DNA of 64,000 nucleotides, taken from Bacillus sp. (in: firmicutes) (GTDB lineage: Bacteria > Bacillota > Bacilli > Bacillales > Bacillaceae). This document shows positions 1 to 9,166 of this stretch, piece by piece. The notes under the pieces are model-generated. The model was not told the origin of the DNA. It was given only the letters and a program-made list of their open reading frames with translations, and searched no databases. Both the position numbers and the translations under genes were made by a program. Each line of letters opens with the position of its first letter. The stretch's first letter is position 1. The stretch is from assembly GCA_031180805.1 (NCBI GenBank), contig JAPSLL010000008.1, positions 51,265 to 115,264 of the forward strand. The letters are read 5' to 3'.

Positions 1-239
1 ATCGCTTCGAGGCACAATCAGAAGAATACAAACGTTCTGTATTACCAAAAGAAGTGAAGAAACGTTTAGCAATTGAAATGGCTTCTCCACTAGGTTGGGA
101 TCGCTATACTGGTGATGAAGGAGACATTTTAGCAATCAATACATTTGGTGCATCTGCTCCAGAAAAACGTATTTTAGCTGAATATGGCTTCACAGTAGAG
201 AACGTTGTTGCACGTGTGAAAAAACTTATTCAAGGATAA
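1..239 (+). CDS. tkt: Transketolase, C-terminal end (partial)
   Basis: This is the last 78 residues of a gene that begins before the window; the reading frame is open from base 3 to the TAA. Transketolase transfers two-carbon units between sugar phosphates in the cytosolic pentose phosphate pathway and needs thiamine diphosphate. The visible part matches the conserved C-terminal domain: it contains LPKEVKKR, then ASPLGWDRYTG, then FGASAPEK, which are typical of the end of bacterial transketolases. The thiamine-binding part lies outside the window. A strong terminator follows directly, so the gene is the last of its transcript. Confidence 0.93.
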   Translation, partial: RFEAQSEEYKRSVLPKEVKKRLAIEMASPLGWDRYTGDEGDILAINTFGASAPEKRILAEYGFTVENVVARVKKLIQG

Positions 240-253
240 GCAAGCAAAATATC

Positions 254-290
254 GAGGCTGACTTTATTTAAATGTAGTCAGCCTCTTCTT
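254..290 (+). terminator. Rho-independent terminator after tkt
   Basis: A 10-bp perfect stem, GAGGCTGACT at 254-263 paired with AGTCAGCCTC at 276-285, is followed by a T-rich run. It ends the transketolase transcript. Confidence 0.9.
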
Positions 291-313
291 TTCACATGAA
301 TGCATCGTGAAAC

Positions 314-543
314 AAGGCTCTTTTCGTAAAGATTATTGTTTATAGCAAGTGCTTAGTTTAAACAATTATTGGTTAGAGTGAAAGGCATGAGTCTCCTGAG
401 GGAGATGAGTACTAGGGGGACCCCACAAGAGCTATAACGACAAAGAGCTCCAGATTCGCCCGTGAAAAGAGAATGCCTCTAATCGGAAATCAACCTAAGT
501 TACTGTAAATAAACTTTCAAGCAACAAAGGATGCGAAAACAGC
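314..543. repeat. MITE-like intergenic repeat, degenerate copy 1
   Basis: This fills most of the gap between tkt and the DeoR-like gene. It begins with AAGGCTCTTTTCGTAAA (314-330), has an internal AGGCATGAGTCTCCTGAGGGA-like segment, an inverted pair around aaaggcat / atgcct (381-387 and 473-478), and ends with GCAACAAAGGATGCGAAAACAGC (521-543). The same outline occurs at 9167-9380, where both ends form an inverted repeat. The element has no coding capacity. It resembles a repeat widespread in Bacillaceae intergenic regions (recognition from memory). No other feature was seen in this gap. Confidence 0.65.
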
Positions 544-571
544 AAAAACAAATAAAATAGGTGCTGTATAA

Positions 572-1516
572 ATGGAAAAAGAAAAGCTAACAAAAATCAT
601 TGAAGTTGCTAGACTCTATTACCAATTAGATTACAGTCAGCAGGAGATAGCTAAAAAACTAGATGTATCTAGACCAACTGTTTCGAGGTTATTAAAACAA
701 GCTAAAGATACAGGCATCGTTGAAGTGAAAATTCATAATCCTGTTGAAGCAGGTGAAGTTCTGACAGAACGGCTTAAGGAAAAATTCGGACTTAATGAAG
801 TCATTATTGCCTCAGTTTCAGAATATGACCATACATTAATTAAACGACATCTAGGTGAGGTTGCTGCTAGCTATTTAAATAAAGTTGTAAAAGATGACGA
901 TTTAATCGCAACATCATGGGGAACAACAGTGTATGAACTAGCAACAAAACTTAAGCCGAAGCCAGTTAAAAATACAAAGGTTGTCCAATTAAATGGTGGA
1001 GTAAGTCATTCTGAAACAAAAACATATGCTTCAGAAATCATTCATTTATTTGGAGAAGCATTTAATACCCAAACGTTTTTGTTACCGTTACCAGCAATCG
1101 TTGATCATATTGTTGTCAAGCAGGCTATTGAAGCAGACCGCCATATTCATAAAATACTAGAATTGGGAAAACAGGCAAATATAGCGGTTTTCAGTGTAGG
1201 GACACCTGTTGTTGATTCGGTTTTATTACAGGCAGAATATTTTTCAAAGGAAGAACAACATTTAATTCAATCAAAAGCAGTCGGAGAAATATGTTCAAGG
1301 TTCTTTGATGAAAATGGGGAAATTTGTGTAGAAAATTTAAATAACCGCACAATTGGAATTGAACTTGATGAGCTTTCTAAAAAGGAAAAATCAATTCTTG
1401 TCGCAGGTGGTTCTAAAAAGGTAAAGGCGATTTATGGAGCGTTAAAGGGAAAGTATGCGAATGTATTAATAACAGATGAACAAACTGCAAGCTTGTTAAT
1501 TGAAATGGATTATTAA
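572..1516 (+). CDS. deoR: DeoR-like transcriptional regulator of the SorC family
   Basis: This 314-residue protein has an N-terminal helix-turn-helix at about residues 20-45 (DYSQQEIAKKL, then SRPTVSRLL) and a long SorC-type sugar-phosphate-binding domain (about 60-310). It is close in length and sequence to B. subtilis DeoR, which represses the deoxyribonucleoside operon dra-nupC-pdp and is released by deoxyribose-5-phosphate. Shared stretches include ISHSETKTYASE-like and GKQANIA segments. The operon it would be expected to control does not follow; a terminator sits right after the stop. The start ATG is preceded by only a weak ribosome binding site. The family is certain; the exact effector is inferred. 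Confidence 0.85.
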   Translation: MEKEKLTKIIEVARLYYQLDYSQQEIAKKLDVSRPTVSRLLKQAKDTGIVEVKIHNPVEAGEVLTERLKEKFGLNEVIIASVSEYDHTLIKRHLGEVAASYLNKVVKDDDLIATSWGTTVYELATKLKPKPVKNTKVVQLNGGVSHSETKTYASEIIHLFGEAFNTQTFLLPLPAIVDHIVVKQAIEADRHIHKILELGKQANIAVFSVGTPVVDSVLLQAEYFSKEEQHLIQSKAVGEICSRFFDENGEICVENLNNRTIGIELDELSKKEKSILVAGGSKKVKAIYGALKGKYANVLITDEQTASLLIEMDY

Positions 1517-1558
1517 AAAGTCATAAAGGGTATATATACACCTATATGACTTTTTTTG
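1515..1558 (+). terminator. Rho-independent terminator after deoR
   Basis: Stem AAAAAGTCATA at 1515-1525 pairs with TATGACTTTTT at 1545-1555 and runs into a T tract. It overlaps the deoR stop codon. Confidence 0.85.
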
Positions 1559-1683
1559 TTAATAAAAGTATAAACAGTTATACTTAGTATTTGTGCATAC
1601 TAAATGGCCCTAGCAGTTAGGAAACTTTTAAATGTACTAAGAAAACCAAACAACTTTTCGAAAAAAAAGGAGGACAAAACTTT

Positions 1684-2211
1684 ATGAGATTAACAGGTAA
1701 AAAGGTGTTAAGCTTTGTTCATGATGAGTTTGAGGATTTAGAGTTATGGTATCCGATTCATCGTTTACGTGAGGAAGGTGCAATTGTTCATTTAGCTGGT
1801 GAAGAAGCAAATGTTAAGTATATCGGTAAATATGGAGTTCCAGCTACATCAGACTATGCCTTTTCAGATGTTTCTGCAAATGATTATGATGCTTTGCTTG
1901 TGCCTGGGGGGTGGGCTCCAGATAAGATTCGCCGCTTTGAAGAGGTGCTTGAATTTGTTCAACAGATGGATGAACACAAAAAGCCGATTGGTCAAATTTG
2001 TCATGCTGGATGGGTGTTAATTTCAGCAAAAATTTTATCTGGTCGGAACGTGACAAGTACACCAGGTATTAAAGATGATATGGAAAATGCTGGGGCAATT
2101 TGGCATGATGAAGCAGTTGTAGTTGATGGTCATCTTGTTTCAAGTAGACGTCCACCAGATTTGCCGGATTATATGAGGGAATTTATCCGTGTATTAGAGG
2201 AGAAAAAATAA
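1684..2211 (+). CDS. DJ-1/PfpI family protein (type 1 glutamine amidotransferase fold)
   Basis: This 175-residue cytosolic protein has the single-domain DJ-1/PfpI fold. The nucleophile elbow is QICHAGWVL with Cys at about residue 106 followed by His, and the family segments VPGGWAPDK, TPGIKDDMENAG and SSRRPPDLPDYM are present. Relatives include PfpI and the Bacillus stress proteins YfkM and YraA, for which protease, deglycase and chaperone roles have been proposed. A strong ribosome binding site (AAAAAAGGAGG, about 1663-1674) supports the ATG. It stands alone between two terminators. The family is clear; the substrate cannot be read from sequence. Confidence 0.88.
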   Translation: MRLTGKKVLSFVHDEFEDLELWYPIHRLREEGAIVHLAGEEANVKYIGKYGVPATSDYAFSDVSANDYDALLVPGGWAPDKIRRFEEVLEFVQQMDEHKKPIGQICHAGWVLISAKILSGRNVTSTPGIKDDMENAGAIWHDEAVVVDGHLVSSRRPPDLPDYMREFIRVLEEKK

Positions 2212-2224
2212 ACAAATAAAGCGG

Positions 2225-2267
2225 ACGCTTGGGATGAATATTTAGATTCAATTCCAAGCGTTTTTTT
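2225..2267 (+). terminator. Rho-independent terminator after the DJ-1/PfpI gene
   Basis: CGCTTGG (2226-2232) pairs with CCAAGCG (2254-2260), followed by a run of seven T residues. Confidence 0.85.
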
Positions 2268-2387
2268 ATGAAGGGTATTCATAAATTACGGTGTGCAGTG
2301 AGCTAAGCAGCGACTCCTGCCTTATGCCTCATCTATATCCTTAGCTTTCTAGATTAGCTCTAAAATTGAAAGGATTACCTCATCCTC

Positions 2388-2717
2388 TTAATTTAGCCAT
2401 TCAACTGTTTTCCATACTACAGTCGAAATAAAGAAGGCCTGCCCAATGCCGAATGTGAAACCTGTAAGAAAACGAATCGAATTTGAGCTTTTTCGCCAAT
2501 TCCAACGTTGAGTGAAACCGTCAATTAACAATGGGACAGTCATCAGGATAGGAATCCAAATTGGGATTGATAGAGTAGCAAAAATCGCAATTGGAGTAAA
2601 TATATAGCCGAGTAAGATGGCGAAGCACCTTGTGCACAAAGGCATCGGTTTGCCGTTTATATGTAAACATCTTTCAGGGATTCGATGACAAGGAATCATC
2701 TCAATAAGCTCTCTCAC
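2388..2717 (-). CDS. DUF2085 family small membrane protein
   Basis: This 109-residue protein begins with a GTG preceded by GAGGTGG. Near the N-terminus it has the DUF2085 signature CHRIPERC...PLCTRCFAILLG (residues about 10-38), three cysteines and a histidine ahead of the first membrane helix. About three membrane segments follow (roughly 33-55, 56-70 and 82-105). The function of the family is unknown; the Cys/His cluster suggests metal binding or redox chemistry at the membrane face, which is inference. It lies 17 bp downstream of the Cys-rich protein gene on the same strand, so the two are probably co-transcribed. Confidence 0.78.
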   Translation of the reverse strand: MRELIEMIPCHRIPERCLHINGKPMPLCTRCFAILLGYIFTPIAIFATLSIPIWIPILMTVPLLIDGFTQRWNWRKSSNSIRFLTGFTFGIGQAFFISTVVWKTVEWLN

Positions 2718-2734
2718 TACTATCCACCTCTATA

Positions 2735-3031
2735 TTAATTTGAGCAGTCTGGACTACAATCACAATCAGGGCCGCGATCACAATCCATCTTTTTGAAAGT
2801 CCTAACATTTGAACAGTCCATATTGACGCAATCACAGGTCCAATCCGTATATCCTTCGTTAGATTTCTTTTTTTGTTTCGCTTTTCTTTTTTTATAATAG
2901 GTGCTAAAGAAATAATAAAAATTTCCCCCTGCTAGTAACATTCCACCGCCAATCAAATAGGAAGAATGAAAGATTAAGACAATACCAGTTAATAGCAAGC
3001 TCATTAAAGTTGTTAACATCATAAAAAACAT
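2735..3031 (-). CDS. Small membrane protein with a cysteine-rich tail, not recognised
   Basis: This 98-residue protein has two hydrophobic helices (about residues 4-22 and 24-42), a very basic stretch (YYKKRKAKQKKK), and a C-terminal tail with eight cysteines, many spaced CxC or Cx3-5C (TCDC, MDC, MDC, PDCDC, PDC). GGAGAG sits a few bases before the ATG. No known family was recognised. The tail looks able to bind a metal or form disulfides, depending on which side of the membrane it lies. It is the first gene of a probable two-gene operon with the DUF2085 protein, whose N-terminus is also Cys-rich. Confidence 0.65.
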   Translation of the reverse strand: MFFMMLTTLMSLLLTGIVLIFHSSYLIGGGMLLAGGNFYYFFSTYYKKRKAKQKKKSNEGYTDWTCDCVNMDCSNVRTFKKMDCDRGPDCDCSPDCSN

Positions 3032-3273
3032 CAGACATCTCTCCTCTCACTAGTATCTCATGCTGCTATGTTCTATTTTAAACATAAATAGTCAAAAGTT
3101 AAGTACTGTTAACGAAAAAAGGTTGAATAATTTAAAGGACTAAAGTGAAATACGTCTGAAGTCGTAGATGCTTTTACACCTTAAGGCAATTATAGCTTCC
3201 AGTTTTTCCAATTAAAATAATGACAGGTTAGTAAGAAAACACTAAATGGAAAATTTGGAAGGAGCTTAAAAAC

Positions 3274-6200
3274 ATGTCTTGGTTTACAAAATGGTCTTTT
3301 AAGAACAAAGCAGCTGTAACTTTACTGTCCATGCTTATTTTAGTTATGGGGGTATTGAGCTATTTCAGATTGCCGATGGAGTTTTTACCATCAGCAGATC
3401 AACCATTCATCTCAGTTGTTACAGTTGGTGAGGGCTTAGATACAAAGATGATGGAGGAGCAAGTAACAACGCCGATTGAGAAGGCAGTAAATAGTGTGAA
3501 TGGAAAAACGAATGTCTTTTCAACAACAGGTGATGGCTATTCCTCAATTGATATTAATTTTGAATCAACGATTGATAAGAAGGAAGCAAAGCGAGAAATT
3601 GAGGAAGCACTTGCGAATGTGAGTCTTCCAGCAAATGTCTCAAAGCCAAATGTTGTTCAACTTAATACATCAATGATTCCGATCTCATATATTGCTTTAA
3701 CTTTTGACGAAGGAGTGACGCCAAAAACAATAGAGTATGCAGAGGAAGAAATCGTTCCATATTATAAGGATATAGCAGGAGTAGCAGACATTCAAACGAA
3801 TGGAAAAATTCCATCATACATTTCAGTGAAGTTAGATGAAAAGAAAATGGCTGAGAAGCAGGTCACAATGGAAAGTGTTATGACTCTCCTGCAAGGACAA
3901 AACTTAGCAACAGCTGTTGGAGAAAAAGAGATTGATGGTAAAACAGCAAATATAAAAGTAATCGGTGACGTGAATTCATTAGAGGAGCTACAAAACACTG
4001 AGGTCATACCAACTGTACCACTTAAGGATATTGCAGCAGTGTCTGTCCAAAAGCAGGATGCGACATTAACAAAGTTAAATGGTAATGATGGATTTGTTTT
4101 AATTGCAACAAAGGATAGTCATTCAAACGCTGTATCGATTAGTAAAGAAATAGAAAAAGTATCTGATGAAATAAATGAAAAATATGACAATCTTGAGACA
4201 AATGTTATTTTAGCAACGTCTGATTCTGTTGAGTCATCTGTCCACAGTATGATTAAGGAAGTATTGTTAGGTGCTTTATTTGCAACAATTGTTATCATGA
4301 TATTCCTACGTAACCTACGCTCAACATTAATTACAATCGTATCAATCCCGTTATCTTTAGGGTTTACTCTGTTTTTATTGTCACAATCAGGTGTAACCTT
4401 AAATATTTTAACACTCGGTGGAGTAGCCGTCGCAGTTGGCCGTTTAGTCGATGATAGTATCGTCGTAATTGAAAATATTTTCCGTCGTTCCCAAACAGAA
4501 AAATTTTCAGTTGCAATGGTAATTGATGCGACAAAAGAGGTTGGAAAAGCGATTACTGCGTCTACCTTAACAACAGTTGCTGTATTCTTACCGATGGGTC
4601 TTTTAAATGGTAGTCTACAAGATTTCCTATTACCATTTGCGTTAACAATTACTTACTCATTATTAGCTTCGTTAATTGTTGCGATTACAGTCGTGCCTGT
4701 CATGAGTGCTGGATTACTTAAGCATGCAAAAATTAAAGAGCATCAGCCATCAGTTAAATTTGCAAAAATGTTAACATGGTCATTAAATCATAAATGGGTT
4801 GTATTGCTTACAGCATTTATTGTATTTGCTGGCTCAGTCGGTGCCTATTTAGTCTTACCTAAGGGATCTGTGAATAAAACGAAGCCAGATTATGTTTACG
4901 TTGGCTTAACTTATCCAAATGAGACACCTATTGAAACGGTAAAAACAGGTGCTGAAAAACTAGAGGAATTTGTATTAGCGCAAGACGGGGTAAAAAATGT
5001 TTACCTTCAAGTAGGAAATGACCAGGATGCAGCAAAATATGGAGGTGTAGGTAATCCAACAGAGGCACAAATTTTGACTACTCTTGAAAAAGATGTAGAT
5101 AGCAAAGAATTTGTTGAAAAGGTAAATTCCCAGAAGGATGAATATAAAAATGCAACACTAGAAGCTACAGAGGCTTCTCTCATGGGTGGTGGAACAACGT
5201 CCATTACAATCGATGTTGTCGGTGATAATCTTGACGAACTAATTACTGTTTCTGAAAAGGTTCGGGCTGAGATTAAGGGCATTGATGGCATTGAAAAAGT
5301 AAGCACAAATCAAGAAGAAACGAAGGTTGTTTACTCATTTGCAGTCAATCCGAGTGTTGCGAAGGCTGACCAAATTTCTAGTCAAGCAGCTGTCATGTTG
5401 AACCAAACACCGCTTGGAATGATTGAGATGAATAACATCCAAACAGCAGTTATGCTTGAACCACTATATAATCCTGAAACTGAAAAGGACTTGTCAAATG
5501 TACCAATTATGACCGAAACAGGGATGTCAACAATTTCGAAAGTTGCGAAGCTTGAAAGGAATGAAGAGCCGACAAGCTCATTCCATAAAGATGGTGAACA
5601 ATATATCCGCGTCACAGCAACCATTGAGCCAGAAAAACTTTCAGCCATCTCAACTGAAATCAATCAAAAGATATTTGGTGATGGGGAAAAGGATGGTATA
5701 GAAATCCCCGATAATACTGAGGTTTTAATCGGAGGAGCAAGTGTTGACCAAGCAAGCGATTTTAATGATTTATTTATGACGATGCTAGCATCAATTGGGA
5801 TTGTGTTCTTAATTATGCTTATTACATTTAAAACGATGCGTGCCCCAATTGCAATTCTTTTCTCATTACCACTCGCGGCAATTGGTGCAATTTTAGGTAT
5901 TATCATCAGTGGCATTACCGTTGACGTTACGGCATTATTAGGCGCATTAATGTTAATCGGAATCGTTGTAACAAATGCAATTGTATTACTTGATCGAGTC
6001 AAACAAAATGAAGAAACGATGATTATCCGTGATGCCCTTGTAGAAGCAGCATCTGTAAGAATGCGTCCAATTATTATGACAGCAGTTGCGACAATAAGTG
6101 CAATGCTCCCGTTATTATTCAAGGAAGCTGAAGCGGGTAACCTTGTATCTGCAAGCTTAGCAGTAGTTGTTATTGGAGGATTGAGTGTCGCAACAGTGTT

Positions 6201-6303
6201 GACATTAGTCGTCATTCCGGTCATTTATGAATTGTTACATTTTAAAAAGGCGAAGAAGCAAAGATTAGCGAAAGAGGATGTAAATGAAACAATAGCAAGT
6301 TAA
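3274..6303 (+). CDS. RND family efflux transporter permease (SwrC/AcrB type)
   Basis: This 1009-residue inner-membrane transporter has the RND layout: TM1 at about residues 12-29, a large extracytoplasmic loop, a TM block at about 325-480, a second large loop, and a TM block at about 830-990. The TM4 motif VGRLVDDSIVVIENIFR keeps the paired aspartates that carry protons. Drug/proton antiport of this class in Bacillus includes SwrC (YerP), involved in surfactin self-resistance; this protein is shorter. No membrane-fusion partner or regulator is adjacent, as is usual for Gram-positive RND pumps. A GGAGC ribosome binding site precedes the ATG and a strong terminator follows, so it is monocistronic. 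The substrate is unknown. Confidence 0.9.
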   Translation: MSWFTKWSFKNKAAVTLLSMLILVMGVLSYFRLPMEFLPSADQPFISVVTVGEGLDTKMMEEQVTTPIEKAVNSVNGKTNVFSTTGDGYSSIDINFESTIDKKEAKREIEEALANVSLPANVSKPNVVQLNTSMIPISYIALTFDEGVTPKTIEYAEEEIVPYYKDIAGVADIQTNGKIPSYISVKLDEKKMAEKQVTMESVMTLLQGQNLATAVGEKEIDGKTANIKVIGDVNSLEELQNTEVIPTVPLKDIAAVSVQKQDATLTKLNGNDGFVLIATKDSHSNAVSISKEIEKVSDEINEKYDNLETNVILATSDSVESSVHSMIKEVLLGALFATIVIMIFLRNLRSTLITIVSIPLSLGFTLFLLSQSGVTLNILTLGGVAVAVGRLVDDSIVVIENIFRRSQTEKFSVAMVIDATKEVGKAITASTLTTVAVFLPMGLLNGSLQDFLLPFALTITYSLLASLIVAITVVPVMSAGLLKHAKIKEHQPSVKFAKMLTWSLNHKWVVLLTAFIVFAGSVGAYLVLPKGSVNKTKPDYVYVGLTYPNETPIETVKTGAEKLEEFVLAQDGVKNVYLQVGNDQDAAKYGGVGNPTEAQILTTLEKDVDSKEFVEKVNSQKDEYKNATLEATEASLMGGGTTSITIDVVGDNLDELITVSEKVRAEIKGIDGIEKVSTNQEETKVVYSFAVNPSVAKADQISSQAAVMLNQTPLGMIEMNNIQTAVMLEPLYNPETEKDLSNVPIMTETGMSTISKVAKLERNEEPTSSFHKDGEQYIRVTATIEPEKLSAISTEINQKIFGDGEKDGIEIPDNTEVLIGGASVDQASDFNDLFMTMLASIGIVFLIMLITFKTMRAPIAILFSLPLAAIGAILGIIISGITVDVTALLGALMLIGIVVTNAIVLLDRVKQNEETMIIRDALVEAASVRMRPIIMTAVATISAMLPLLFKEAEAGNLVSASLAVVVIGGLSVATVLTLVVIPVIYELLHFKKAKKQRLAKEDVNETIAS

Positions 6304-6306
6304 CAA

Positions 6307-6358
6307 TAGGAAAAGGACCAGTAGCCCTATTATCAAGGATACTGGTCCTTTCCTATTA
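6307..6358 (+). terminator. Rho-independent terminator after the RND transporter
   Basis: TAGGAAAAGGACCAGTA (6307-6323) pairs with TACTGGTCCTTTCCTA (6340-6355). Confidence 0.9.
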
Positions 6359-6363
6359 AAAAG

Positions 6364-6486
6364 TTATTTTCCGTAAATTTGTTCTTTCGTTACGTATCCA
6401 TTCTTAATTACTGTTTCAGCAATCGTTTCCTTTGTAACTGGGATTGGATCAAGAAGTACTGTAGGAACTTGCACCTTTATATTATT
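6364..6486 (-). pseudogene. Remnant of a sugar ABC transporter substrate-binding protein (XylF/RbsB-like C-terminus)
   Basis: Read on the minus strand, this stretch encodes about 40 residues ending in a stop: NNIKVQVPTVLLDPIPVTKE, then TIAETVIKNGYVTKEQIYGK. This matches the C-terminal strand-helix of periplasmic-binding-protein-type xylose or ribose binding lipoproteins (pattern VPSVLLxPVxVTKxN...VIxDGF). Upstream in the same frame there are tandem stop codons and no start or signal peptide, so only the tail survives. It suggests a deleted sugar uptake operon at this spot. Confidence 0.65.
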
Positions 6487-6507
6487 GATGGTTTGTTTTT
6501 ATTAGAC

Positions 6508-7066
6508 TTTGAAGAACGAGAACGTGATTATAATAAATAGGAAGTAAGTTATATTTTAGCCGAAACATATAAAAATACTTCCCAGCAATTTACTTATGTC
6601 TTAAAATTAATGTTTAAGATAAAAACTACTTTATTAAAACATCTCCATTAAGATAGATGTAGTGCATTAATTAATAATCTACATAATTTTACTTCGTTAT
6701 AGACTTCTGACATACCAATTACTTAATTTTTATAAAAATAGTAAAATATCACTATTTTTTCGTGTTTTTTAAAGAAAATATAGGATATTTATAGTATAAT
6801 TGGAAACGGATACATATGCAACTACTGTACTATTATTGAGTTTTTCGAGAATATATTGTTAGTAGAGGATTTAAGAGGCTCCTTCGAAAGAGTTGCAATG
6901 AAGGATGACGTAAAATTAGTTCAAAATGCTAAGAGAGTATGACAATTATGTCTTACTGTAACGGTAATTGAAGAAATATATAAGGCAAAAAGCAACAAAG
7001 TTTAGGGGAAATCGTTTCAATTTAATATGGGGATATTGAAATTTATTCAGGTAGGGGGAAATAGGT
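6508..7066. other. Long intergenic stretch before the chemoreceptor, including a decayed repeat
   Basis: No gene was found in this AT-rich stretch. At 6481-6540 the plus strand reads a short open tail ending DFEERERDYNK-stop that may be a second decayed gene end. From about 6875 to 7008 there is a shortened copy of the MITE-like repeat: it starts near GAGGCTCCTTCGAAAG and ends with AAAAAGCAACAAAGTTTA, the same tail as the copy at 9167-9380. The region directly before 7067 should hold the chemoreceptor promoter, but no convincing match was picked out. Confidence 0.45.
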
Positions 7067-9094
7067 TTGCGGACAAGAAAACAACCAAAACAGAAATCAG
7101 AAATAAGTAAGAAGCGACAAAAAGAGCGAAAGAATCAATTTAAGCTTCCTCAACTATTTGTTGGAATGACATTAAAATCAAGAATTATTTTGTTTTTGCT
7201 ATTATTTACACTTATTCCTAGTTTGATTATTGGTAATGTTGTTTATTTTGTTTCATCAGCTACGATTGAAAATAAAGTATCAAATATGAACGATGAAATA
7301 GGAACTCAAGTGACAAAAAATGTGAACAATTCGCTTAAGGAGTTTGAGAACTTAACAATAGTCCCATTTTCAAATATGGATTTTATGGAAACGCTTAAAG
7401 ACAATGAAGGATTAACTGAGTTTCAAATCCTCATGAAGGAAAGAGAGGCGACTGAGTACTTTTCTAGTATCACTTTTACAAATAAATATGCACGAGGCAT
7501 GCTTTTTGTCAATGAAGAAGGTAAGCTATATGGTGAATCTGATTCGACAAGCAATTTTAAATTAGAAAACTACTTAAATTCAGACATCCCTGAAAAGGTA
7601 GAGGAGCTATCTGGTGCTGTCTATTGGGGATCAGGGGTTGAAAAAGACTTTGAAAACATTTATCTATATAGAGAATATGACCGGCTTGGAACTTTGATTC
7701 TCATGGCTGATAGCAAACTTTTTAACGATGTACTAGGAGTCGAAGAAAAGAATACAGGGAGAGAGATTTCAGTAATAAATAATGAAGGTATCATTATTGC
7801 GAGTAATAATCAGAAGCTCGTTGGAACAGAGTATAAGCCTGATAAGAAAGAAAGCCACTTAGTATCTGTAAGTGATAGCAGTAATGGGTGGAAGGTTTCC
7901 GTTTCCACATCCAAAGCATATTTAATGAAAGAAATTAATCAAGTGATTTATCTCGTTTACGGAATTATTGCATTGTTTGTTCTCTTATCTGTATTTGCTA
8001 GCATTCTATTAGCAAAAGGGATGATTAAACCGATCAATCGAATTGTTGCAATTATGAAGGAAGCAGAAAAAGGAGACTTAACTGATCGCGCTGACTATTT
8101 ATATAAAAATGAAGTTGGACAACTTGGCAAAAGCTACAATACAATGATTGACAATATTACGAATATGATTGAAGAGAATAAACGAGTTTCTACACATGCG
8201 GTTAAGAGTGCTGTAGATTTAAAAAGGATTGCAGAAGAATCTGCAGCAGCAACTGAGCAAATTGCTTCAGCGATAGAGGAAGTTGCAAAGGGTGCTGTTA
8301 GCCAGGTAGATTACTCTGAAAGAACGAACCGCGAAATGAAGGAGTTATCTAGTGAAATCAATGAAGTTGCACATAATATGGAAAAGGTGCAAACAATTAC
8401 AGAAACAACGAAAAAACTTAGTAGCCAATCGATTGAAACGATTAAGGAATTAACAGATAAAAATGAAGAAATGGGAACAAACATCGGACAGGTTGATACA
8501 ACAATGGATGCGCTTAATCGTGAAATCGCTCAGATTAAAGACATCGTTGAAATGATTAAGAGCGTGAGTGAAGAAACTAATCTCTTATCATTGAATGCGA
8601 GTATCGAAGCGGCAAGAGCTGGGGCAGCAGGTCGAGGATTCGCAGTAGTTGCTTCAGAAATACGAAAGCTAGCAGATCAAACAAAGAGCTCATCATTAAA
8701 AATTGAAACTGTTATCGCTAGTATATTAACGCAAACGCGAAAATCTGTAGAGCTAGTGAAAACAACGATTACCTTATTTAAGGAACAAACGAATTCCATT
8801 CACCATACGATGGATGCGTTCGAAAATATTCTTGAAGGAACAAATTCAATTATTAGTGAAATCGATTATGTTGAAGCCTCGATCGCGAAAATCAATCAAA
8901 ATAAAGAAAAGGTAGAAATCGCAATTAATGAAATGGTTGAGGTTGCAGAAATTTCCTCAGCAACAACAGAGGAAGTAACAGCAACAACAGAAGAGCAAGC
9001 AGCATCAGCAGAGGAACTAGGAGATTTGGCAGCATCATTATCAAATACGATCCTTGAACTAGAAGAAACAATTAATAAATTTAAAATAAAATAA
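7067..9094 (+). CDS. Methyl-accepting chemotaxis protein
   Basis: This 675-residue membrane receptor starts at a TTG preceded by AGGGGGA. After a basic N-terminus comes TM1 (about residues 36-62), an extracytoplasmic sensor region of about 220 residues (probably dCache type), TM2 (about 290-313), a HAMP domain (about 314-370), and a long cytoplasmic signalling coiled coil. The hairpin tip has the conserved [18 protein letters not shown] followed by [17 protein letters not shown]. It signals to CheA/CheW at the cell pole. It resembles the TlpA/McpA group of B. subtilis. No chemotaxis genes are adjacent and a terminator follows. The ligand is unknown. Confidence 0.93.
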   Translation: MRTRKQPKQKSEISKKRQKERKNQFKLPQLFVGMTLKSRIILFLLLFTLIPSLIIGNVVYFVSSATIENKVSNMNDEIGTQVTKNVNNSLKEFENLTIVPFSNMDFMETLKDNEGLTEFQILMKEREATEYFSSITFTNKYARGMLFVNEEGKLYGESDSTSNFKLENYLNSDIPEKVEELSGAVYWGSGVEKDFENIYLYREYDRLGTLILMADSKLFNDVLGVEEKNTGREISVINNEGIIIASNNQKLVGTEYKPDKKESHLVSVSDSSNGWKVSVSTSKAYLMKEINQVIYLVYGIIALFVLLSVFASILLAKGMIKPINRIVAIMKEAEKGDLTDRADYLYKNEVGQLGKSYNTMIDNITNMIEENKRVSTHAVKSAVDLKRIAEESAAATEQIASAIEEVAKGAVSQVDYSERTNREMKELSSEINEVAHNMEKVQTITETTKKLSSQSIETIKELTDKNEEMGTNIGQVDTTMDALNREIAQIKDIVEMIKSVSEETNLLSLNASIEAARAGAAGRGFAVVASEIRKLADQTKSSSLKIETVIASILTQTRKSVELVKTTITLFKEQTNSIHHTMDAFENILEGTNSIISEIDYVEASIAKINQNKEKVEIAINEMVEVAEISSATTEEVTATTEEQAASAEELGDLAASLSNTILELEETINKFKIK

Positions 9095-9103
9095 CAGTTA
9101 AAA

Positions 9104-9138
9104 CGAATCAGTGGGACAAATTCTCACTGATTTTTTTA
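9104..9138 (+). terminator. Rho-independent terminator after the chemoreceptor
   Basis: AATCAGTG (9106-9113) pairs with CACTGATT (9125-9132), followed by a T run. Confidence 0.85.
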
Positions 9139-9166
9139 CTGTAACAATCTTCTAATTGTTAGTTGT

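Noticed and set aside
2281..2345. Possible further copy of the MITE-like repeat (GCGACTCCTGCC)
   Set aside because: Only one short block matches and the ends and order of the other blocks are missing.
5664..6224. A 186-codon frame antisense to the RND transporter gene
   Set aside because: It is a by-product of the hydrophobic, AT-rich codons of the sense gene; no ribosome binding site and no recognisable domain.
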